The translations under genes were made by a program, and so were the position numbers. Below the pieces are notes generated by a model. The model was not told the origin of the DNA, did not search any database, and was given only the letters and a program-made list of their open reading frames with translations. From Acidimicrobiia bacterium (GTDB lineage: Bacteria > Actinomycetota > Acidimicrobiia > IMCC26256 > PALSA-555), in NCBI GenBank assembly GCA_040881685.1, contig JBBECS010000050.1, positions 137,588 through 201,587 on the forward strand: a DNA stretch of 64,000 bases. The letters run 5' to 3'. This document shows, in pieces, positions 17,507 to 24,266 of this stretch; positions within the stretch are counted from its first letter, which is position 1; the number at the start of each line of letters is the position of its first letter.

Positions 17507-17590
17507 TGTCGGAGGGGCGACTTGCGGCTTGAGGCAACTCCCCTTCTCGTACTCACCGTCTCGCTGGCCGCGTGACACAAGCACAGACGA
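17506..17590 (+). repeat. tRNA-Leu 3'-end repeat, copy e
   Basis: The core GTGTCGGAGGGGCGACTTG is followed by the right arm CGGCTTGAGGCAAC (17525-17538) and CTCGCTGGCCGCGTGAC further on. The right flank matches copy h for about 65 nt. On the minus strand, GGGG...CCCC around the arm can form a hairpin like a tRNA T-arm. Confidence 0.85.
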
Positions 17591-17672
17591 CCGACTCGGC
17601 GCGTGACATTCGGGCTGACCAGCGACGTGAAGCAAGCCGGTCACTGTCTCACGCGACGTGGATCATCAGTGC

Positions 17673-18191
17673 ATGCCCAAAGAAGGGTCCCGGGTCTGTC
17701 AGTGTCGGCGCTGCCGAGGGGTCTTCAACGGTGCGCACGCGGTTCAGTATGTCTGGGAGTCGGTCTTTGGGTCGTGCGCCGTCCCCGTCGTCGCAGGCGT
17801 GTACGCACTCACCGATGGCTTCGTTCGTGCGGGATGGGTCTACTGGCGCGACGAGCCCGATGGCCCCTTCCCGCTCGCCGATCTTCACGCTTTCGTCGTC
17901 TCATGTCGCCCAGGTAGAGGCACGATCCCATCCGAGGGCGACATCGGCCGATGGCACGGCTGGGTCGCGAGCGGGATCCCGCCTCGCGACTGGCTGCTCG
18001 TCGATGGACTCACCTTTCGCTCGGTCTCACAGGTTGCGCACGCGCTGCGGGACCGATCGCGAATGCCATGCGAGCAGATCATCCCGGGCGACTGGTGGGG
18101 AGCCGATGCAAAGGAACATGCGGAGCGCCGCGCCATCCGCGAGCAGTGGACGCAAACGAAGCAGCGCAATCGGGCGACCTCGAGGATCTGA
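17673..18191 (+). CDS. Hypothetical protein with N-terminal Cys cluster
   Basis: A 172-residue protein from ATG 17673 (GTG 17658 is an alternative). The N-terminus MPKEGSRVCQCRRCRGVF carries CxCxxC, possibly half of a zinc ribbon. The remainder is rich in Trp and Gly (GWVYWRDEP, GRWHGWVASGIPPRDWLLVDG) and ends in a basic helix. I do not recognise the family. Its stop is 2 nt before the DUF4160 pseudogene, so the three genes in this interval look like one operon. The codon choices are protein-like but less GC-biased than the housekeeping genes. Confidence 0.55.
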   Translation: MPKEGSRVCQCRRCRGVFNGAHAVQYVWESVFGSCAVPVVAGVYALTDGFVRAGWVYWRDEPDGPFPLADLHAFVVSCRPGRGTIPSEGDIGRWHGWVASGIPPRDWLLVDGLTFRSVSQVAHALRDRSRMPCEQIIPGDWWGADAKEHAERRAIREQWTQTKQRNRATSRI

Positions 18192-18193
18192 CA

Positions 18194-18454
18194 GTGCCTC
18201 GAATCTCCGAGTTCTACGGAATCGCCATCTACATGTACTGGTAGGACCACGCTCCGCCCCACTTTCACGCGTTCTATTCAGGACACGAAGCCCAGATCAG
18301 GATTGCCGACGGCACTGTGCTCGCCGGTCATCTGCCGACCACGGCAGCACGCCTCGTCACAGAGTGGGCAACGCTTCACCGTACGGAGCTATTCGCCGAC
18401 TGGGATCGGGCGCAGGTGCCGAACACCCTGCTTCCTATCGACGGCCTTCGGTAG
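18194..18454 (+). pseudogene. DUF4160 protein gene with in-frame TAG
   Basis: Reading from GTG 18194 the frame gives VPRISEFYGIAIYMYW, then TAG at 18242-18244, then DHAPPHFHAFYSGHEAQI and on to LLPIDGLR before TAG at 18452. The whole 87-codon frame matches DUF4160, whose members read roughly MPRISEFFGI..MY..DH.PPHFHA. The premature stop falls where the family has a variable residue, so it is a simple nonsense mutation, a sequencing error or a readthrough codon. DUF4160 genes usually precede DUF2442 genes, as here, and the pair is regarded as a putative toxin-antitoxin module. Confidence 0.8.
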
Positions 18455-18466
18455 CCTTGGAGCGCC

Positions 18467-18769
18467 ATGACGCACTTACCGCGCATCGTCGCTGTTGAAC
18501 CGCTCGGCGATCACCGCCTTCGGTTGACCTTCGACGACCGGCTCGTCCGAGATCTCGACTTCCGACAGGTTGTCGATCGCGGTGGCGTATTCGAAGCTCT
18601 CCACGATCCCGCATACTTTGCTCAGGTGACCGTCGATCAGATCAGCGGCACCATTTGCTGGCCGAACGGCGTCGACCTCGACCCCGATGTCTTGCACGGC
18701 GACGCAGTGCCAGAGTCAGGTTGCGGTTATGAACTCCTGCACGAACACCACCTCAGACCGACGGGGTGA
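18467..18769 (+). CDS. DUF2442 domain protein
   Basis: A 100-residue small protein with the DUF2442 pattern: PRIVAVEPLGDHRLRLTFDD, then VRDLDFRQVVDRGGVFEALHDPAYFAQVTVD and the typical ICWPNGVDLDPDVLH. The N-terminal half resembles a small DNA-binding or antitoxin-like alpha/beta fold. It follows the broken DUF4160 gene by 12 nt. If the pair is a toxin-antitoxin system, this copy has lost its intact partner. The role is inferred from the conserved gene pair. Confidence 0.85.
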   Translation: MTHLPRIVAVEPLGDHRLRLTFDDRLVRDLDFRQVVDRGGVFEALHDPAYFAQVTVDQISGTICWPNGVDLDPDVLHGDAVPESGCGYELLHEHHLRPTG

Positions 18770-18813
18770 TCGTTCCTAGCGACACGCGTTCGATTTCGCG
18801 TGCGATCACATCA

Positions 18814-18890
18814 GTGTCGGAGGGGGGACACACCGCTTGACCCCACGTCTTACCCGGTCGGTGTCGCTGGCGTCGTGAATCGCCCTTGGG
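18814..18890 (+). repeat. tRNA-Leu 3'-end repeat, copy f
   Basis: The core GTGTCGGAGGGGGGAC is identical to the tRNA 3' end. The right flank ACACCGCTTGACCCCACG is the same as in copy c, after which it reads CGGTGTCGCTGGCGTCGTGA, weakly like copies e and h. Confidence 0.85.
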
Positions 18891-18920
18891 CAATCGCGCC
18901 GCCGTGGGCCGCGGCGGGGG

Positions 18921-19606
18921 TTAGAGATCCAAGCCGGGAGGTTCGATCTCGGAATCGAGATCATGCGTTGGCCCCGACACTTCGAGCGAGGCCACGATCG
19001 ACTCGACCCAATCATCGAACTCGTCACGCAATGCCGCGTAGGTGTGGTCGTCGACGGGAAAGTCGGCTCGGTCGTGGCGGTCGATTCTCGCGATTGCACC
19101 ACCGAACATGCGCAGGTCGAATCCTCGGTCTTTGTCCTGGGCGAGTCGGTACAGATCTTCTCGGCTGTAGTGAGCGCGTAGCTGGTGCACGTCTACGAAG
19201 TCGCGAGCCTCTCCCCGACCGAACAACGCGAGCGTCTTATCGGCCGCGAGCTCGTCGCGCGCAAGGACGGTACCAAAGGTGGTCTGTTGCGGCGCGTGCA
19301 AGCGCGTGTCCCAGGAGAGATCCAACGACGTGCCCTCGCTCGCATCCGCGATCTCAAACTCCACGAAACCAGGTACAGCACGACGCACCTCGACCCTGAG
19401 GCCAGCTTCGTGCAGGGCGCGCTCCAAAGCCGGCCGCAAACGATCAACCGCATCAGCAGTTGTCCCGAAGTAGTCGAGATCCCGAGTCGGTCGATCAACG
19501 AGCCCGAGCACCACCAGCGCACCGCACCCGCAAGCGCAAATCCCTCGGCTTCAGAGAGCTCGGCGATCGTGCGGGCAACGCTCTGCTGGAGATGGCTCAG
19601 CGGCAC
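18921..19606 (-). pseudogene. AbiEii/AbiGii-type nucleotidyltransferase, frameshifted
   Basis: Two overlapping frames together encode one protein. The 5' part starts at GTG 19606 and reads VPLSHLQQSVARTIAELSEA and then EGFALAG; the 3' part continues from about 19520 as VVLGLVDRPTRDLDYFGTTA. Adding one base near 19520-19528 (GGTGCGGTGCG to GGTGGCGGTGCG) joins them as FALAGGGALVVLGLVDRPTR. The nucleotidyltransferase motif RPTRDLDYF and the later LAADKTLALFGRGEARDFVD are typical of the AbiEii toxin family, which transfers nucleotides to tRNA acceptor stems. The frameshift makes it a pseudogene or reflects a sequencing error. It follows a 115-residue gene by 3 nt. Confidence 0.8.
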
Positions 19607-19609
19607 CCG

Positions 19610-19957
19610 CTACGCGCCTTGACGCGCGGCGATCCAAGGTTCCCATGCGGCTCGGACGTACTCGGGCAGCACAAGCTCATCCCAGACCTCAACCAGCGTG
19701 CTTGCTCGCACATACCGGCGCACCTGATCCGACGTTCCCTCGCGCAACACCTGCTCGTACACGCGGCACAGCTGCCGGCGTACCCCGAGGTCATACTCCG
19801 ACTGCCCACTCCACGCGATGTCAACCGGCAGGCGGATTCGACCAGTGATCGCCGCCAAATCACTCAAATCGTGGGGGACCTCCACCGGCCGCCACCGAGC
19901 ACTCCACACGCCTCGAGGCGCCGGACCTATCGAACCTGATCGCACCTGCGCGCTCAT
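19610..19957 (-). CDS. Hypothetical protein paired with AbiEii-type nucleotidyltransferase
   Basis: From ATG 19957 the frame gives 115 residues; the longer open frame upstream has non-protein-like composition and crosses repeat copy g. Recognisable stretches are VEVPHDLSDLAAITGRIRLP, VDIAWSGQSEYDLGVRRQLC and RVYEQVLREGTSDQVRRYV. It ends 3 nt before the nucleotidyltransferase gene on the same strand, so it is the likely operon partner and perhaps an antitoxin, though it does not resemble AbiEi. I do not recognise the family. Confidence 0.6.
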   Translation of the reverse strand: MSAQVRSGSIGPAPRGVWSARWRPVEVPHDLSDLAAITGRIRLPVDIAWSGQSEYDLGVRRQLCRVYEQVLREGTSDQVRRYVRASTLVEVWDELVLPEYVRAAWEPWIAARQGA

Positions 19958-20015
19958 GTGCACATTGTCCCATGCCGCAGACAGCGCGGCGCGCGCGAAG
20001 CGCCTCACCGACGTA

Positions 20016-20096
20016 GTTGCCTCAACAGCCGTGTCGGAGGGGGACTTGCCGCCCAGCGCTACGCGATACGCCTCACGACGAGCATGGATCTCGCTG
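20016..20096 (+). repeat. tRNA-Leu 3'-end repeat, copy g
   Basis: The left arm GTTGCCTCAACAGCC (20016-20030) precedes the core GTGTCGGAGGGGGACTTG, one G shorter than the tRNA. The right flank CCGCCCAGCGCTACGCG is the type seen in copies b and d. Confidence 0.85.
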
Positions 20097-20300
20097 CCTA
20101 AAGCGCTCGATTCTCCTGCCTGACTTCCAGTCGAGCATAACGGCCGCGGCGACGATCGGGCCTCCGACGCAACTGAATGCCGCTGGTCGAGGTCACAGGC
20201 CCCCTCATCCTCATTCCAAGGTTGAGAGTCTGAAGTCATATGACGTGATCGCGACGCTCCAGGCCAACCGCCCAAGCGCCCGACCCACCGCGGCGCAGCG
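20097..20300. other. Non-coding stretch without recognisable features
   Basis: Together with repeat g this makes a gene-free stretch of about 340 nt between the nucleotidyltransferase partner and the L,D-transpeptidase. I see no RNA gene, promoter or hairpin of note in it. Confidence 0.4.
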
Positions 20301-20825
20301 TCAGGCAGTGATGGTGACTGGGGTGCCGAGCAACGGCGTGATCTTGGCGATCTCGAGGATGACGGAGTTCGGCATGCGCACGCAGCCATTTGAGAGGTCC
20401 TTGCCCATCTCCGAGTCAGGGAGGCTCGTCCCGTGGATCGCGATCTGCGGGATCGTGCCGTCGAAGGAGTCCAGCGCCTCGGACAGACCTGAGGTGCCGA
20501 TCGCAAAGGCGCCGTACGCGCCGCTGCACTGGCCGACGGGGTATCCCGGGACCAGCTCTTCGTTGCAGTTGACAGGATCGGTCAGGTAGAAGCGCCCGGT
20601 GGGTGTCGGGCTTTCCGAAGCACCGATAATGACCCTCGTGCTCAGCACGGGTTGCCCCGCATTGAGCAGGACGAGGGTGCGTTGGCTGAGGCTGACCGTG
20701 ATCGAATAGGTCGTGGTCGACACGGTGACGTGGGAGGCCCGCACCCAGCCCGACGTTCCGTTCGGCTTGCGAAGCGGGTGCATGCGCCGCTCTCGGGTGC
20801 GACCTGCGGCAAAGGGTGAGGCCAA
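20301..20825 (-). CDS. L,D-transpeptidase catalytic domain, probably 5'-truncated
   Basis: The product contains a YkuD catalytic domain: IAIHGTSLP with the catalytic His and LSNGCVRMPN with the nucleophile Cys. These enzymes form 3-3 cross-links in peptidoglycan outside the membrane. The N-terminus is abrupt: residues before KPNGTSGWVRASHVTVSTTT, which in relatives follow a signal peptide and an SH3-like region, are missing, and an in-frame TAA lies about 40 nt upstream of the TTG at 20825 (ATG at 20783 is the other start). No signal peptide is encoded, so the protein may be a remnant. A GTCCCCC/GGGGGAC hairpin sits just upstream. Confidence 0.75.
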   Translation of the reverse strand: MASPFAAGRTRERRMHPLRKPNGTSGWVRASHVTVSTTTYSITVSLSQRTLVLLNAGQPVLSTRVIIGASESPTPTGRFYLTDPVNCNEELVPGYPVGQCSGAYGAFAIGTSGLSEALDSFDGTIPQIAIHGTSLPDSEMGKDLSNGCVRMPNSVILEIAKITPLLGTPVTITA

Positions 20826-20867
20826 CCCCGAGGACCAGCGCCTACCCGCACAGCACCGTTACAGACT

Positions 20868-20896
20868 GTCCCCCGAGGGGGACCTGCGGCCCAAGT
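20868..20896. repeat. Perfect hairpin, possible degenerate repeat copy
   Basis: GTCCCCCGAGGGGGAC is a 7-bp perfect palindrome. The following CTGCGGCCCAAG recalls the flank of copy g, so this may be a rearranged repeat copy at the truncated end of the L,D-transpeptidase gene. Confidence 0.35.
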
Positions 20897-21015
20897 GTCT
20901 CAGCCGGTCGTTCGGGCTTGCAATCACGGGAGTTGGCGCCGACGCTAGAGCGACGACCACCACCACCAGCGTGCGCGTATGCACATCGCATCGACGTACG
21001 AACGCTCCTTCGCCT

Positions 21016-21222
21016 ATGAGCGCCGGCGACGTCCTCGCGGTCGTCGAGCGCTTCGGGAGCATGGCTGCTGTCCTTGCCGAAGCAGACCAAACAGACCGAG
21101 CCGCGTTCTACGAAGCGCTCGGAGTCACCGCAACCTACGACCCGGCCACCCGAAGCATGGAACGCGCGGTGGAGATTCCGCGTAGCGCAGAATGCGTGTC
21201 GGAGGGGGGACTCGCGGCTTGA
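21016..21222 (+). CDS. Fragment resembling the C-terminus of an actinobacterial serine recombinase
   Basis: From ATG 21016 the frame gives 68 residues: VERFGSMAAVLAEADQTDRA, FYEALGVTATYDPATRSMER and a C-terminus CVSEGGLAA. The pattern LxxADxxDRAxxYxALGxxxTYDPxTR is what I know from the extreme C-terminus of large serine recombinases of actinobacteria. The last eight codons are repeat copy h itself. No catalytic domain is present upstream, so this is a remnant at best. It could instead be an unrelated small protein. The family call is from memory of sequence style and is tentative. Confidence 0.45.
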   Translation: MSAGDVLAVVERFGSMAAVLAEADQTDRAAFYEALGVTATYDPATRSMERAVEIPRSAECVSEGGLAA

Positions 21223-21275
21223 GGCAACTCCCCCGCTCACTATGACGGTCTCGCTGGCTGGCTGACGCCAGCAAC
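21196..21275 (+). repeat. tRNA-Leu 3'-end repeat, copy h
   Basis: The core GTGTCGGAGGGGGGACTCG is followed by the right arm CGGCTTGAGGCAAC (21215-21228) and a flank resembling copy e (GGTCTCGCTGGCTGGCTGAC). It overlaps the 3' end of the recombinase-like fragment. Confidence 0.88.
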
Positions 21276-21323
21276 CAGTTCACGCTCCGCCAGCTGCACG
21301 GAGGCTTCGCTGGCGGTGCGGCT

Positions 21324-22358
21324 TCAGCAGGACACGCAATGCAGTTGGACGCTGTAGATGTCTGGGTCGCTTTGGACGGTCACGAACGAGTCTCGTCGTG
21401 CTCGGGTTCCGGACTTCGGGATTCGGAACGGACCTCCGTCCACGGCAGTGAAGCCGAAGATCTCGAACGCCCGGTCCGTCGCTCGTCCCGAGATCGAGAC
21501 CGTAGTGATCACCGGACCTGTGGTAGGGCAACCGACCTCCGTATCCGTCCGTTCGCCCTCTCCCGTCACGGTGCCGTCCTTCGCCACGACCAGGCTGAGC
21601 GTGCCCTCGACCTCCAACGTGCACTCCCCACCCATCTCGGTCCCGGTGAACGTGCCTTCCCAGACCTCGCCGCACTTGATCTTGCCGAGTTTGGCGAGCT
21701 GGTTGCCGATGCGGTCGATCAGCTGCTGGTCGAACTTCAAACGCGAGTTCTGCGTGTTCCTCGTCCCGTCGCTGTTGGTTGACCCGCCAGCCATCACGGT
21801 CCGGTCCCGGCCCGTCACCACATCCCCGTTGTCATCGCGGTCGTCGCCGAGACCGATCACGTGACCGAACTCATGGATGATCACCGTCGGCGTCGCGTCC
21901 GCCCCCATGGAGCCGTCGCCGTCGTTCTCGAAGTAGCGGGTCCCATCCGGTGTTCGCTGCCCCGGGTCGCCGCCGGGTGTGCTCTCGAACACGCCATCCC
22001 AGCCCGTCTGCGCCAAGCCGCTGCCGGGCAACCCGGCCAGGATGCGGTGCCGACCCTCCGTGAACTGGAAGTCGTCTCCACGTGCCTTGATCTTGATGTC
22101 GAGCTTGAACTTGTACTTGCTGCAATAGGGGTGCTTGGCGAACGCGGCGTTCCAGGCGTCCTCAGCGGTCTTCTTCCAGTACTTCGCGACGTCACTCCCG
22201 TCGGGGGCCTTCTTGCCCTTGCACCCCACGCAATCGATCGGCACTTTGATCGTGACGACTTTGTCCTTGACCTTCACGGTCGTCTTGCCCGCCGCCGGTA
22301 GCGCCGAAACCAGGAGCGCGGCTGCCGTCACGACAACTGCCACCATCCCCCTCTTCAC
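21324..22358 (-). CDS. Secreted zinc metalloprotease-like protein
   Basis: The GTG at 22358 begins a signal peptide (VKRGMVAVVVTAAALLVSAL, then PAAGKT); the ATG at 22346 is an alternative. The 344-residue product carries HEFGHVIGLGDD, the HExxHxxGxxD zinc site of metzincin-type proteases, preceded by TVIIHEFGH. The N-terminal region has paired cysteines (CVGCKGKKAPDG, PYCSKYKF). The C-terminal 120 residues form an all-beta domain with TFTGTEMGGECTLEVEGTLS, typical of secreted actinobacterial proteins. The gene starts 21 nt after the 3' end of tRNA-Leu on the same strand and is the cargo nearest to the tRNA. Confidence 0.75.
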   Translation of the reverse strand: MKRGMVAVVVTAAALLVSALPAAGKTTVKVKDKVVTIKVPIDCVGCKGKKAPDGSDVAKYWKKTAEDAWNAAFAKHPYCSKYKFKLDIKIKARGDDFQFTEGRHRILAGLPGSGLAQTGWDGVFESTPGGDPGQRTPDGTRYFENDGDGSMGADATPTVIIHEFGHVIGLGDDRDDNGDVVTGRDRTVMAGGSTNSDGTRNTQNSRLKFDQQLIDRIGNQLAKLGKIKCGEVWEGTFTGTEMGGECTLEVEGTLSLVVAKDGTVTGEGERTDTEVGCPTTGPVITTVSISGRATDRAFEIFGFTAVDGGPFRIPKSGTRARRDSFVTVQSDPDIYSVQLHCVSC

Positions 22359-22379
22359 ACGAGGCACGATAGTGGCCAG

Positions 22380-22463
22380 TGTCGGAGGGGGGACTTGAAC
22401 CCCCACGCCCTTGCGGGCACTAGCCCCTCAAGCTAGCGCGTCTGCCAATTCCGCCACTCCGAC
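22380..22463 (-). tRNA. tRNA-Leu (anticodon GAG)
   Basis: The minus strand folds into a class II tRNA. The acceptor stem GTCGGAG/CTCCGAC pairs 22457-22463 with 22381-22387, with discriminator A at 22380. The anticodon stem-loop is CTAGC-TTGAGGG-GCTAG, anticodon GAG. A variable arm TGCCCGCAAGGGCG and the T-arm GGGGGTTCAAGTCCCCC follow. The 3' CCA is not encoded. Its 3' end is the source of the repeat family spread over the preceding 10 kb. Confidence 0.95.
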
Positions 22464-22521
22464 GTTCGAGCGTTGCATTGTAGCGACCCGGGTACCGTGA
22501 ACTCCCCGACGAAGGAGACGG

Positions 22522-23313
22522 ATGCCAGCGGCGACGCACGAGTGGTTGAGCATCGTCGTCCCGATGTGGAACGAGGAGGAAGGTCTGCGCGCGCTCGTCA
22601 CAGCAGCCGAAGCCGCGGGTGGCGCGCTCGTGCGCGACGGCGTCATCAAGGACTACGAGCTCGTCCTGGTCGACGACGCGTCGACCGATCGAACCCAGGC
22701 GCTGGCGGACGAGATCGCCGCAGGGAACGAGCGCGTCGCCGTCGTGCATCACGAACGGAACCGTGGGCTTGGCGCGTCCATCCGCTCGGGATTCGCCGTC
22801 GCGTCGGGTGACGTCGTGCTCTACACCGACGCCGATCTGCCGATCGACCTCGCGGAGCTCGGACGAATGCTCGAGGTCATCGACGCGCAGCACGCCGACG
22901 TGCTGAGCGCCTGGCGCATCGAACGCGAAGGTGAGGGATTGCGCCGCAAAGCCCTGTCTGGTGCCTACAACCTGCTCGTTCGCCTCGTGCTGGGCTTGAG
23001 GGTTCGCGACGTCAACTTCGCCGCAAAGCTCTTCCGCAAGCCCGTCCTCGACTCGATGACGCTGCGCAGCGAAGGCTCGTTCATCGACGCGGAGATGCTC
23101 GCCCGGGCTCATCGCGTCGGGTACCGCATCACCCAGATCGGACTGGAGTACTACCCACGCGTACGGGGCACGTCGACTCTGTCCTCTTGGCGCACCATTC
23201 GCGGGATCTTGCGAGAGATGCGACGTCTCGCACCGGAGATCCGGCGGCTGCATCCCACCTCGTCGCGGCGCGTCGGCACTCAGGAAAGGGGCGGGGCCTC
23301 TTCGGCAAAGTGA
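22522..23313 (+). CDS. Family 2 glycosyltransferase
   Basis: A 263-residue GT-A fold transferase of the polyprenyl-phosphate glycosyltransferase type. It has the N-terminal [23 protein letters not shown], the DxD-type [10 protein letters not shown] and a C-terminal basic segment with [18 protein letters not shown]. There are no C-terminal transmembrane helices, so it is the soluble form. It probably transfers a sugar from a nucleotide donor to a lipid carrier. It diverges from the tRNA and its 3' end overlaps the end of the convergent oppF-like gene by 34 nt. Confidence 0.88.
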   Translation: MPAATHEWLSIVVPMWNEEEGLRALVTAAEAAGGALVRDGVIKDYELVLVDDASTDRTQALADEIAAGNERVAVVHHERNRGLGASIRSGFAVASGDVVLYTDADLPIDLAELGRMLEVIDAQHADVLSAWRIEREGEGLRRKALSGAYNLLVRLVLGLRVRDVNFAAKLFRKPVLDSMTLRSEGSFIDAEMLARAHRVGYRITQIGLEYYPRVRGTSTLSSWRTIRGILREMRRLAPEIRRLHPTSSRRVGTQERGGASSAK

Positions 23314-24266
23314 CACGCGCTCGGGTGCCCCTGGCCTCGGTCGACCAGCGCGGGCTCCTCTTGCGCACAGATGTCTTGTGCCTTCCAGCAGCGCGTCCGG
23401 AAACGACACCCGCTCGGAGGGTCGACGGGGCTCGGGAGGTCGCCTTCGAGCACGATCCGTCGCCGGGCGCGCTCCCGACGCGGATCGGGCTCCGGGACCG
23501 CGGACAGCAGCGCTTGTGTGTACGGGTGAGCTGCGTGTGCGTAGATGGCTTCGGCCGGGCCCGACTCCACGATCTTGCCCAGGTACATGACTGCGATTCG
23601 GTCCGAGATGTGGCGGACGACGGCGAGGTCGTGCGCGATGAACAGGAACGCAAGGGACAGTCGCTCTTGCAGCTCCGCCAAGAGGTTGAGGATCTGGGCC
23701 TGGATCGACACGTCGAGCGCGGACACCGGCTCGTCGAGCACCACGACTTCCGGCTCCAACGCCAATGCGCGCGCGATGCCGATGCGTTGTCGTTGACCAC
23801 CGGAGAACTCGTGGGGATACCGATTCGCGTACCCCGGGTCGAGTCCGACCATGCGCAGGAGCTCGGGCACATGATCATTGGCTTCTGACCCCCGCCCCTG
23901 GATCTGCAGCGGCTCGGCCAGCACGTCGAAGATGCGCATGCGCGGGTTGAGCGCGGCGTAGGGATCCTGGAAGACGATCTGGGCGCGGCGCCGCCACGCG
24001 CGCAGGTCCGCGCCGCGCAACGATCCCACGTCTTGCCCGTCGAACCGCACGGACCCCGACGTTGGATCGAGCAGACGCAGCACGAGCCGGCCGGTCGTGG
24101 ACTTCCCGCAGCCCGACTCGCCGACGAGGCCGAGCGTCTCCCTGGGCTCGAGCGTGAAGCTGACGTCGTCGACGGCGTGCACGACGCCCTGCTCGCCACC
24201 GAAGTAGCGGTGTTGCACCGGAAAGTGCTTGACCAACCGCTCTACCTCGAGCACTGGAGTGGTCAT
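23280..24266 (-). CDS. Oligopeptide/dipeptide ABC transporter ATP-binding protein (OppF/DppF)
   Basis: The second ATPase of the peptide importer, 328 residues from ATG 24266, whose start overlaps the preceding stop (ATGA). Walker A is GESGCGKST, the signature [15 protein letters not shown] and Walker [12 protein letters not shown]. The C-terminal oligopeptide-transporter extension with [14 protein letters not shown], which binds an iron-sulfur cluster in relatives, is complete. It works at the inner face of the membrane with the OppD-type partner. Confidence 0.93.
   Translation of the reverse strand: MTTPVLEVERLVKHFPVQHRYFGGEQGVVHAVDDVSFTLEPRETLGLVGESGCGKSTTGRLVLRLLDPTSGSVRFDGQDVGSLRGADLRAWRRRAQIVFQDPYAALNPRMRIFDVLAEPLQIQGRGSEANDHVPELLRMVGLDPGYANRYPHEFSGGQRQRIGIARALALEPEVVVLDEPVSALDVSIQAQILNLLAELQERLSLAFLFIAHDLAVVRHISDRIAVMYLGKIVESGPAEAIYAHAAHPYTQALLSAVPEPDPRRERARRRIVLEGDLPSPVDPPSGCRFRTRCWKAQDICAQEEPALVDRGQGHPSACHFAEEAPPLS

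Noticed and set aside
17572-18498. 308-residue plus-strand open frame across the DUF4160 region
   Set aside because: It is Ser/Arg-rich without a recognisable fold and overlaps frames that encode the Cys-rich protein and DUF4160.
20017-20589. 190-residue plus-strand open frame
   Set aside because: It begins in repeat g and runs antisense to the L,D-transpeptidase, with no protein-like features.
20868-20883. Hairpin as a terminator
   Set aside because: No T-run follows on either strand and no gene ends there; it lies upstream of the L,D-transpeptidase.
11963-22463. Classical integron with attC sites
   Set aside because: The repeats lack GTTRRRY/RYYYAAC core sites and are not attC-like stem-loops of variable length; similarity is to tRNA-Leu, and no intI-like gene is present.
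11963-22463. CRISPR array
   Set aside because: Repeats are far apart with genes between them, so there are no short uniform spacers.
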